From NCBI GenBank assembly GCA_028275295.1, contig JAPWUY010000154.1:1-5553 (forward strand): a stretch of 5,553 nucleotides of DNA, read 5' to 3'. The stretch comes from Thermodesulfobacteriota bacterium (GTDB lineage Bacteria > Desulfobacterota > Desulfocorpusculales > Desulfocorpusculum). This document shows, piece after piece, positions 1 to 5,553 of the stretch. The translations under genes were made by a program, and so were the position numbers. The notes beneath the pieces are model-generated. The model ran no database searches. It was given only the letters and a program-made list of their open reading frames with translations, and was not told the DNA's origin. Within the stretch, counting starts at the first letter, position 1; the number at the start of each line of letters is the position of its first letter.

Positions 1-1
1 G

Positions 2-112
2 GGGAAAGGCCCAGGGGCTGTTTTCGGCTGCTTACCGGAGAAGAGGGCTTTCGCCCTCGGCAAACAAAAGGCCCATCTGGGTCAAGGCTTCTCTTGGAAG
101 AGGGAAATCTGA
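2..112 (+). CDS. possible 3' end of an upstream gene (partial, unrecognised)
   Basis: The frame beginning at base 2 is open from the left edge to a TGA at 110-112, about 36 codons. Its codons (AGG for arginine, mostly G or C in third position, AAG next to AGG) resemble those of the genes downstream, and it ends about 50 bases before the next start, as expected of a preceding operon member. I recognise no domain or motif in the short translated tail. The other two forward frames are also open for most of this stretch, so an open frame alone is weak evidence. It could equally be untranslated leader. Confidence 0.2.
   Translation, partial: GKGPGAVFGCLPEKRAFALGKQKAHLGQGFSWKREI
43..58. other. short GC-rich hairpin
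   Basis: GAGGGC (43-48) and GCCCTC (53-58) form a perfect 6-bp stem closed by a TTTC loop. No run of T follows on the + strand and none of useful length on the - strand, so it does not look like a standard intrinsic terminator. It may be a leader hairpin ahead of the operon, or simply part of coding sequence of an upstream gene. No known riboswitch class was recognised around it. Confidence 0.3.
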
Positions 113-153
113 TGGGAGCGGGCCTCAACGAAACGTCCTTCAAAGGTCCATTT

Positions 154-160
154 GGAGGTG
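154..160 (+). promoter_or_regulatory. ribosome binding site that decides the first gene's start
   Basis: GGAGGTG at 154-160 matches the anti-Shine-Dalgarno core well. Its GGAGG lies 5 bases before GTG 164. The competing in-frame TTG at 152 has only AAAGG (142-146) upstream, and GTG 158 lies inside the site itself. This is the reason for choosing 164 as the start. Confidence 0.6.
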
Positions 161-163
161 GAT

Positions 164-1534
164 GTGAGGAGCCTGGAAGAGTGCCTTCCCGACTACCTTT
201 ACCATGACAGGGACGAGATTCCCCAGGCAGTGGGCAAGGCCCGAGCCATGGCCCCCGAAGGGGCCTCTGGGGATCTCCTCTTGGCGCGCCTTCGTTACTC
301 CTCGTTGGTGGAACAAGGAGCCTTTTTCAAGGCACTGGGGAGGGTCAACTGGAGGGTTGTCCCACGGGCACCTGTCTTGGAGAAGGCTCTCCTCCACGAG
401 CTCTCGAGGATGGGGCAGATTGTGGACAAGTTCCTCCGGGGAGTCGAGAGGAAGTTAGAGACTTCCTCCTTCTTGAGGGATTTCTTGGGGTTTCCATCAT
501 CGAGCGAGGAGGAGCTTCTCCTCAGGGCCCAGAAGGACGAGCCCTTGAAAATGCTGAGAGTGGATCTCGTGTTAGAAGAGGGGAAGGTGCCAAAGCTTGT
601 GGAGATTCAAGTCGTTATGGGCGGTCTCGGCATAACACAGGCCCTCAGGACAGCTTACGGGCCTCACCCCCTCCTTCCTGGCATTGCCAAGGCTTACGAG
701 GAGGCCCTGGAGGCCATCCCCAAAAGGGATGATCTTCCCAAGGTGGTTGCCACCCTCGGCGCGAGAAATTCCCATTACAGGCACGAGCATCTGTGCCTTG
801 CGAGGCATCTCAGCACCTGGAGGATGATAGTGGCCCCTCTTTTCCTTCTGGAGGAGGGCCCCTCTGGGGTGAGACTGGGGGACACTGGGATAGGGGTCAT
901 TCACAGGCTTTTCAGGGCACCCGGAGCCCTCAAGACCGAACCCGGAAAGAGGGTTCTCAGGGCCGTTCTCCAGGGAAGAGTGATCCTCATCAATCCCTGG
1001 AAGGACTTCCTCGAGGACAAAAGGCTCTTGGCCCTTGTCCATGAGGACAGGGCAGAGGAGCTCTTGGAAGATCATCTCACGGAAGGAGAATGGAAAAGCC
1101 TCCAGGAGATGATCCCCCCTACCTGGAAGGCCACCAGAGAGAGGCTCGCCCAAGTGATGGGCCTTTCTGGATCTTCCCGGAGCTACTATCTCAAGAAAGG
1201 GAGATCTTGGGAGTGCAAGGGTCTCTTTCATGGGAGAAAGCTCAGTTCCCGACAGTGGGAGGCAGCTTGCAAGAGGGCCAAAGAAGAGGGGGACTGGATC
1301 CTCCAGAAAGAGGTGAGATCTACTCCGACCCCCTGGGTCTATTGGGATCCTTCCTCCGGGGCCATCAAGAGGATGATGGGTTATACTAGGATGTGCCCCT
1401 ATTATTTCAGGGGGCGAGATGGCGGCCTCCATTTGGCAGATGTGCTTTTGACTGTGAGGGAGACCTCGAGCCGGGTTCATGGAGCCTCGGATGCCATATT
1501 GGCGGTTGTCGGAGATGATCCCGAAACTCCGTGA
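164..1534 (+). CDS. circularly permuted ATP-grasp-like protein, function unknown
   Basis: A 456-residue soluble protein with no signal peptide or membrane segment. The order of its motifs resembles circularly permuted ATP-grasp ligases (the DUF407 / glutathionylspermidine-synthase-like superfamily), which use ATP to join a carboxylate to an amine or thiol. Visible are RVDLVLEE...LVEIQ then GGLG (about 132-156), resembling the usual R-D-(F/L)...EIN..PGG block; INPW...DK (276-286), resembling the NP...DK nucleotide-site block; an IPPTW segment (317-321); LKKG...KG...HG (343-357) where the nucleotide-contacting lysine and glycine-rich loop normally lie; WILQKEV (378-384), like the wilQe strand; and a C-terminal VRETSSRVHGASDAI block (431-445). 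Several usual residues differ, so activity is uncertain. Start GTG 164 is preferred over TTG 152 for its ribosome site. Its 3' end overlaps the ABC gene that follows, implying coupled expression. The family call is from motif memory; the substrate is unknown. Confidence 0.6.
   Translation: MRSLEECLPDYLYHDRDEIPQAVGKARAMAPEGASGDLLLARLRYSSLVEQGAFFKALGRVNWRVVPRAPVLEKALLHELSRMGQIVDKFLRGVERKLETSSFLRDFLGFPSSSEEELLLRAQKDEPLKMLRVDLVLEEGKVPKLVEIQVVMGGLGITQALRTAYGPHPLLPGIAKAYEEALEAIPKRDDLPKVVATLGARNSHYRHEHLCLARHLSTWRMIVAPLFLLEEGPSGVRLGDTGIGVIHRLFRAPGALKTEPGKRVLRAVLQGRVILINPWKDFLEDKRLLALVHEDRAEELLEDHLTEGEWKSLQEMIPPTWKATRERLAQVMGLSGSSRSYYLKKGRSWECKGLFHGRKLSSRQWEAACKRAKEEGDWILQKEVRSTPTPWVYWDPSSGAIKRMMGYTRMCPYYFRGRDGGLHLADVLLTVRETSSRVHGASDAILAVVGDDPETP
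1481..1484 (+). promoter_or_regulatory. ribosome binding site for the first ABC gene, inside the preceding gene
   Basis: GGAG at 1481-1484 lies 6 bases before ATG 1491, the best-spaced site of the three candidate ATGs. ATG 1479 has a purine-rich GAGGGAG only about 17 bases upstream, and ATG 1515 has GGAG directly abutting it with no spacer. The site lies within the coding sequence of the upstream gene, so translation is probably coupled. Confidence 0.4.
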
Positions 1535-3302
1535 CCTTTCCTCCAGGCTGAGTCGGCCCTCTCCCAGTGGCGAGGCCACCTCCTTCATCCTCAGCTCTCT
1601 GAAGGCCCAAAAGAGGAAGATTCTGCTGGGTCTTCTCTCCTTGATCGCAGCGGATCTTCTCGCTCTAGTCCCACCTTGGATAACAAAGGATGCCATAGAT
1701 CTCATTTCCGCTCGGGGAAACCTCTCCCAGATCCTGCCCTTGGCATCCCTTATCCTGGCTTTGGCCTTGTTTCAGGCTTGCTTTCGCTTTCTGTGGAGAA
1801 CAGCCCTTTTCGGGGTGGCGAGGAACTTGGAGTGCGATTTGAGGGGAAAGCTCCTGGACCATTTGCTCAAGCTCGACACACCCTTTTATGCGAGACACAC
1901 AGTGGGCGACCTCATGTCTCGATGCTCCAACGATCTTGTGGCCATACAGGAGATGGTCGCTTTTGCGGGTCTTCTCATTGTCGACAGTTCCATCACCATA
2001 GGGAGCTGCATCGCCCTAATGCTCCTCATAAGCGCGAAGCTCACCCTCGTGGCGCTGATTCCCCTGCCGTTTCTCTCCTTGGTATTCATGCACTTGGGAA
2101 AAAAGGTGAAGATGCGTTCCCTGGAGGTGCAGAGGGAGCTAGCTTCCCTCACGGAGCTGGTCCAGGAAACCATATCAGGCGTCAAGGTGGTGAAAACCTA
2201 TACCATGGAGGAGCTGAGGTTGAATGCTTATGAGGAAGCTTGCTCCAGATACATGGAGAGCCAGATGGGGCTTGCTGGGACAAGGGGGGCCTTTTACGGG
2301 CTTCTGGGCTTCATTACGGCCCTCGCCTCGGTGATAGTGCTTGGCACAGGAGGAAAAGCAGTGGCCCAGGGCGAGCTCACCCTCGGAGAGTTCGTTGGCT
2401 TCAGCGCTTACTTGGCCATGCTTTCCTGGCCCATGATGTCCCTGGGGTTCATGACCAATCTCATACAGAGATCCAGGGCCTCTTGGCAAAGGGTGAGGGA
2501 GATCCTGGATAGCCACCCCATCATGCCGAGGGGCTACCTTCCATTGAAGGGGCTTTCCATGGATGTGGAGTTCAGGGATGTGAGCTTCAAATATCCCGAT
2601 TCCGCCTCTTGGGCCATAGAGGGCGTGAGCCTCACCTGGCCAGAGGGAGCGGTAGTAGGGATCACAGGCCCAGTGGGCTCAGGAAAGAGCACCCTATTGA
2701 GCCTCGCAGCGAGGATCCACGACCCCGATAGAGGGAAGATTCTCCTGGGAGGAGTTGATCTCAAGGAGCTCAAGCTGGAGGAGCTGAGAAAGAGGATCGC
2801 CATGGTGGAGCAGGAGCCCTTCCTCTTTTCCGAGACCATAGAGGAGAATCTCTTCCCTTGGGACGGGAAGCCCCCAAGGTCTTATCTAGAGGATCTGGCC
2901 AAGATGACGGCTCTATGGAGGGATATCTCCGCGTTCCCCAATGGCTGGGAGACCATAGTGGGAGAGAGGGGAGTCACTCTATCGGGAGGTCAGCGCCAGA
3001 GATTGGCTCTCGCCAGAGCCTTGGCAATGAATCCCTCGATTCTCCTCCTTGACGACCCTTTCTCCCATTTGGACCCAGAGACAGAAAGCGCCATTCTGGA
3101 CTACATCCTCACTGCCTTCAAGGGGAGGACCATTGTCTTGGTCTCCCAGAGGCTCTCCACCCTCTCCAGGGCCCATTGGGTCATCGTCATGGACAAGGGA
3201 AGGGTCTCCGAGGAAGGCGAACCCAGAGAGCTCCTCAAAGGGGGGAGTTACCTCCGAGACTTGGCCATCAGGCAGGAAATCTTGGAGGTTTTCGGAGGAT
3301 AA
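1491..3302 (+). CDS. ABC exporter half-transporter, degenerate-site subunit (YheI/BmrC or MdlA type)
   Basis: A 603-residue inner-membrane protein fusing a six-helix exporter domain to a nucleotide-binding domain. Hydrophobic segments lie at about 43-66, 80-102, 156-179, 182-202, 264-287 and 299-323. The ATPase domain has an A-loop tyrosine (368, FKYP), Walker A GPVGSGKST (393-401), Q-loop Gln441 (VEQEP), a perfect LSGGQ signature (497-501) and Walker B ending Asp521. The catalytic glutamate position holds Asp522 (LLLDDP) and the switch histidine is Gln553 (LVSQRLS). These two changes mark the non-catalytic half of heterodimeric exporters such as TM287/288, LmrCD and BmrCD. Its partner is almost certainly the next gene, 7 bases downstream. 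The start is uncertain: ATG 1491 has the best-spaced ribosome site; 1479 and 1515 are alternatives. Family members export drugs, lipids or peptides; the substrate here is not readable. Confidence 0.93.
   Translation: MPYWRLSEMIPKLRDLSSRLSRPSPSGEATSFILSSLKAQKRKILLGLLSLIAADLLALVPPWITKDAIDLISARGNLSQILPLASLILALALFQACFRFLWRTALFGVARNLECDLRGKLLDHLLKLDTPFYARHTVGDLMSRCSNDLVAIQEMVAFAGLLIVDSSITIGSCIALMLLISAKLTLVALIPLPFLSLVFMHLGKKVKMRSLEVQRELASLTELVQETISGVKVVKTYTMEELRLNAYEEACSRYMESQMGLAGTRGAFYGLLGFITALASVIVLGTGGKAVAQGELTLGEFVGFSAYLAMLSWPMMSLGFMTNLIQRSRASWQRVREILDSHPIMPRGYLPLKGLSMDVEFRDVSFKYPDSASWAIEGVSLTWPEGAVVGITGPVGSGKSTLLSLAARIHDPDRGKILLGGVDLKELKLEELRKRIAMVEQEPFLFSETIEENLFPWDGKPPRSYLEDLAKMTALWRDISAFPNGWETIVGERGVTLSGGQRQRLALARALAMNPSILLLDDPFSHLDPETESAILDYILTAFKGRTIVLVSQRLSTLSRAHWVIVMDKGRVSEEGEPRELLKGGSYLRDLAIRQEILEVFGG
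3294..3298 (+). promoter_or_regulatory. ribosome binding site for the second ABC gene
   Basis: GGAGG at 3294-3298, in the last codons of the preceding gene, lies 11 bases before ATG 3310. A second purine block GGGAGGG (3303-3309) abuts the ATG and is too close to act in the usual way. The open frame continues far upstream of 3310, but that part overlaps the conserved ATPase domain of the previous gene and is a shadow, so 3310 is the first sensible start. Confidence 0.5.
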
Positions 3303-3309
3303 GGGAGGG

Positions 3310-5151
3310 ATGAGGGCCACGAGGGCGCACGTTTCCCCAAGTTTTCCCTTAGGAGGAGATGAGGAGAGGGTCGAGTACGATCTCGGGCTCGCACTGAGGC
3401 TCCTCTGGTATCTCAGACCCTACGGATGGCTTGGGCTCATTTCCCTCACGGTCATGGCCCTGGACGCAGTGCTGGATGCTTTAGGGCCCTATCTCACCAA
3501 AGTGGCCATCGACGAACACATCGCCAAGGGAGACCTCGAGGGCCTTTGGACGGTTGTGCTTCTCTACTTGGGGTGCTCCGGGGCAGGAGCTATCGCCCAG
3601 TTCCTGAGGGTGTATTTTCTCCAGCTCACGGGTCAGAAGGCCATAATGGAGCTGAGACTCCAGATATTTGGCCATCTTCTCAGACTGCCTGCCTCCTGGC
3701 ACGACAAGACCCCTGTCGGCACCTCGGTGAGCAGGGCTGTGAGCGATGTGGAGGCCATCCAGGAGCTCTTCACGCAGGGGGTCATTGTGGTCATAGGCGA
3801 TATACTGGCCCTTCTAGCCATAGTGGCCGCCCTCTTCTGGCTAGACTTGAGACTGGCACTGGTTACACTGGCTGTGGTTCCTCCCCTTGCCCTTGCGACA
3901 CTCATCTACAGGAGAAAGGCGAGAAGGGCGTATAGGGAATTGAGAAGCACTGTCGCCAAGGTAAATGCCTTTCTCCAGGAGAACCTGAGCGGTATTCGAA
4001 CGGTGCAGCTTTTGGGCCTCGAGGAAAGGAACGGAAAGAGGTTCAAGAACCTGAACATGGCAATGAGGGACCAGCACATTCGCTCCATAAAGTACACCTC
4101 CATCTTCTTTCCCTTCGTCGAGGTGATGGGAGCCTTGGCCCTTGGGACCATCTTGCTTTATGGAGGGGGCAGGGCCCTCCAGGGCCAGATAGAGCTCGGG
4201 GTCCTCGTGGCATTCATTCAGTACATGAAACGGTTTTTCCAGCCCGTGAGGGACCTGGCGGAAAAGTACAATCTCCTCCAGGCCGCTATGGCGGCATCCG
4301 AGAGGGTCTTCGAGGTATTGGATCTTCCTCCCCAGGAGGTTCCATCCCCTCGCCTCGGGCAGCCCCCTGGGGGAAGAGGAGAGATTTTGGCGAGGGACCT
4401 TTGGTTCGCTTACAAGCCTGGCGAGTGGGTCCTGAGGGGAGTGGACTTCCGGGTGGAAGCCTCTCAGGTAGTCGCCCTCGTGGGCGCAACGGGGGCCGGC
4501 AAGAGCTCCCTCATCGGGCTCTTCAATCGCCTCTACGAGCCCCAAAAGGGGGAGATCTTGGTAGACGGACTGGATATCAGAGCCTGGCCCCTCGATGCAT
4601 TGAGAATGCATGTGGCAGTGATACCCCAAGATGTGTTCCTCTTCAGGGGAACACTCCTCGAAAATGTCACCTTTTGGCGGAGACACGGTCGCCTCGAGGA
4701 TGTGGAAGAGGTGGCTCGGGAGATGGGGATAGGGGAATGGATCAAGGGGCTTCCGCGTGGTTACGAGACCATGCTGGATGAAAGGGGCCAGAATCTGTCC
4801 CTGGGGCAGAGACAGCTTCTGGCCTTCTTGAGAGCCCTTCTTTACGATCCCAAAATACTCGTCCTGGACGAGGCCACATCGGCTGTGGACCCCTTCACGG
4901 AGTCGCTCTTGATGAGGGCCATGGAACGCCTCACCAGGGGAAGGACCTGCATCATCATAGCCCACAGGTTATCCACGGTCAGGAGGGCTGACAAGATCCT
5001 CGTCCTCCATCGGGGAAAGATAGTGGAGGAAGGCACTCACTTGCAGCTCCTTGGGTCTCGGGGGCTGTATTGGAGGCTTCACAAACATTACCTCGGCTCT
5101 CCTCCTGGAGACTGGAAGGAGATGGGCTTGGGCCGCGGTGAGGTTCCGTGA
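3310..5151 (+). CDS. ABC exporter half-transporter, catalytic-site subunit (YheH/BmrD or MdlB type)
   Basis: A 613-residue inner-membrane protein with an exporter membrane domain followed by an ATPase domain. Hydrophobic segments lie at about 40-63, 78-105, 155-176, 180-200, 264-286 and 296-310. The first ends in TKVAIDEHIAKGD, a sequence style typical of the MdlB/YheH branch. The ATPase domain has Walker A GATGAGKSS (392-400), Q-loop Gln440 (IPQD), Walker B with Asp520 and an intact catalytic Glu521 (LDEATSAVD), and switch His552 (IAHRLST). Its signature motif is LSLGQ (496-500) instead of LSGGQ. Paired head to tail with the upstream protein, its Walker motifs face a perfect LSGGQ and form the working ATP site, while its altered signature faces the partner's Asp/Gln site. 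The two proteins are thus complementary, strong support for a heterodimer. The last 15 or so residues are beyond the conserved domain. Its 3' end overlaps the convergent cytochrome gene. Confidence 0.95.
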   Translation: MRATRAHVSPSFPLGGDEERVEYDLGLALRLLWYLRPYGWLGLISLTVMALDAVLDALGPYLTKVAIDEHIAKGDLEGLWTVVLLYLGCSGAGAIAQFLRVYFLQLTGQKAIMELRLQIFGHLLRLPASWHDKTPVGTSVSRAVSDVEAIQELFTQGVIVVIGDILALLAIVAALFWLDLRLALVTLAVVPPLALATLIYRRKARRAYRELRSTVAKVNAFLQENLSGIRTVQLLGLEERNGKRFKNLNMAMRDQHIRSIKYTSIFFPFVEVMGALALGTILLYGGGRALQGQIELGVLVAFIQYMKRFFQPVRDLAEKYNLLQAAMAASERVFEVLDLPPQEVPSPRLGQPPGGRGEILARDLWFAYKPGEWVLRGVDFRVEASQVVALVGATGAGKSSLIGLFNRLYEPQKGEILVDGLDIRAWPLDALRMHVAVIPQDVFLFRGTLLENVTFWRRHGRLEDVEEVAREMGIGEWIKGLPRGYETMLDERGQNLSLGQRQLLAFLRALLYDPKILVLDEATSAVDPFTESLLMRAMERLTRGRTCIIIAHRLSTVRRADKILVLHRGKIVEEGTHLQLLGSRGLYWRLHKHYLGSPPGDWKEMGLGRGEVP

Positions 5152-5553
5152 GGGAATCCCACCAAAGCTCGTGGCGCTCCCTCGCATAGTCCTCCCTCAC
5201 CCAGCCCGTGAATATTGCCCTGAGAAGGGGTCTGTTGGCCTTGACGAGAAGGGCTCCGAAATGGAGCAGCACACCCAAGAGAAAGAACATTGTGGCGAAA
5301 GTGTGGATCAGAGTTGAGGCAGTGATCAAGGCTGGGGGGAGAAAAACCCCGTCCAAGTTCTTGACCACTTTTATGATACCCGTAAGAACCAGGATGAGAG
5401 AGATCGCCCCAAGATACGCGTAAGCCAGGCGCTGCTCCGGGAGGAATTTCTCAGCCTTGGGCTCTTCGCCAATCCCGAACATCGCGAGTATGGTCTTGAC
5501 CGAGCCCGAAATATCCCCCTTTTTGGGCAAAAGGGCCCTGTGGCCCAGAAGCC
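4979..5553 (-). CDS. formate dehydrogenase-type cytochrome b (gamma subunit), 5' end outside the window
   Basis: The C-terminal part of a membrane diheme cytochrome b that takes electrons from a formate dehydrogenase (or related oxidoreductase) to the quinone pool. The frame is open to the right edge and reads LGHRALLPKKGD just inside it, so the gene enters from outside; the TTG at 5530 is internal. Numbering from that TTG, EKFLPEQRLAYAYLGA leads into a membrane helix (about 38-56). A second helix (70-97) carries His76 and His90, 14 residues apart, the same spacing as E. coli FdnI heme ligands His155 and His169. FTGWVREDYARERHELWW (107-124) is the usual cytoplasmic end of the family. Relatives stop soon after this point, but here the frame continues about 59 residues to TGA 4981-4979, over the 3' end of the ABC gene. 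That tail is Pro/Ser/Gly-rich, with no recognisable domain. The first helices and remaining heme ligands lie outside the window. Confidence 0.85.
   Translation of the reverse strand, partial: LLGHRALLPKKGDISGSVKTILAMFGIGEEPKAEKFLPEQRLAYAYLGAISLILVLTGIIKVVKNLDGVFLPPALITASTLIHTFATMFFLLGVLLHFGALLVKANRPLLRAIFTGWVREDYARERHELWWDSLTEPHRGPSPSPSSLQEESRGNVCEASNTAPETQGAASECLPPLSFPDGGRGSCQPS

Noticed and set aside
572..1705. 377-codon open frame on the minus strand opposite the ATP-grasp-like gene
   Set aside because: It lies almost wholly antisense to a gene with recognisable motifs, has no domain I recognise, and is explained by the codon bias of the + strand gene.
1676..2233. 185-codon open frame on the + strand, out of frame within the first ABC gene
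   Set aside because: It covers the conserved membrane domain of the ABC protein in another frame and has low-complexity His/Gly-rich translation with no domain.
3351..3397. AGGAGGAGATG with a 12-codon reading frame ending at TGA 3395-3397
   Set aside because: The ATG (3359) is out of frame with the ABC gene and only 2 bases from the GGAGG. The purine run encodes Gly-Gly-Asp-Glu-Glu-Arg of the ABC protein, so it is more likely coding bias than a start site.
4595..4611. Perfect 7-bp inverted repeat ATGCATT-gag-AATGCAT
   Set aside because: It lies inside the conserved segment before the Q-loop of the second ABC protein. A few perfect 7-bp repeats with short spacers are expected by chance in a window of this size.
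3841..4965. 374-codon open frame on the minus strand opposite the second ABC gene
   Set aside because: It is a shadow of the ATPase and membrane domains on the + strand; its translation shows no family features.
5098..5111. TCTCC/GGAGA hairpin near the convergent gene ends as a terminator
   Set aside because: The stem has only 5 bp, lies inside both reading frames, and has no T run on either side.
5528..5530. TTG as the start of the minus-strand cytochrome gene
   Set aside because: The frame stays open to the window edge and the residues before it (LGHRAL) fit the family, while the first helices are missing, so this is an internal codon of a partial gene.

Overview
The window holds a three-gene rightward operon followed by the end of a leftward gene. 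From left to right: about 160 bases of leader or upstream-gene tail; a protein that looks like a divergent circularly permuted ATP-grasp enzyme (164-1534, +); two ABC exporter half-transporters (1491-3302 and 3310-5151, +); and the C-terminal part of a membrane cytochrome b of the formate dehydrogenase gamma type (4979-5553, -). The cytochrome gene begins beyond the right edge.

The three + strand genes are tightly packed. The first two overlap by about 44 bases and the second and third are 7 bases apart, so they are probably transcribed together and translationally coupled. The two ABC proteins fit a heterodimeric exporter of the YheI/YheH (BmrC/BmrD) or MdlA/MdlB kind. The first half carries substitutions at the catalytic glutamate and the switch histidine. 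The second half carries a substitution in the signature motif. Together these give one competent and one degenerate ATP site. The neighbouring ATP-grasp-like protein could make or modify a small molecule or peptide that the exporter moves, but the substrate cannot be read from the sequence.

The minus-strand gene is unrelated in function: a respiratory cytochrome b that would pass electrons from formate dehydrogenase (or a similar enzyme) to quinone. Its reading frame runs 173 bases into the 3' end of the second ABC gene, so the two transcription units converge with no intergenic gap.

The DNA is moderately GC-rich, with heavy use of AGG/AGA for arginine and purine-rich coding strands, a bias often seen in thermophilic bacteria. 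With a formate dehydrogenase-type cytochrome this suggests an anaerobic or facultative respiring bacterium, perhaps a thermophilic sulfate-reducer-like lineage; that taxonomic guess is weak. I see no RNA genes, CRISPR, insertion sequences or other mobile elements.
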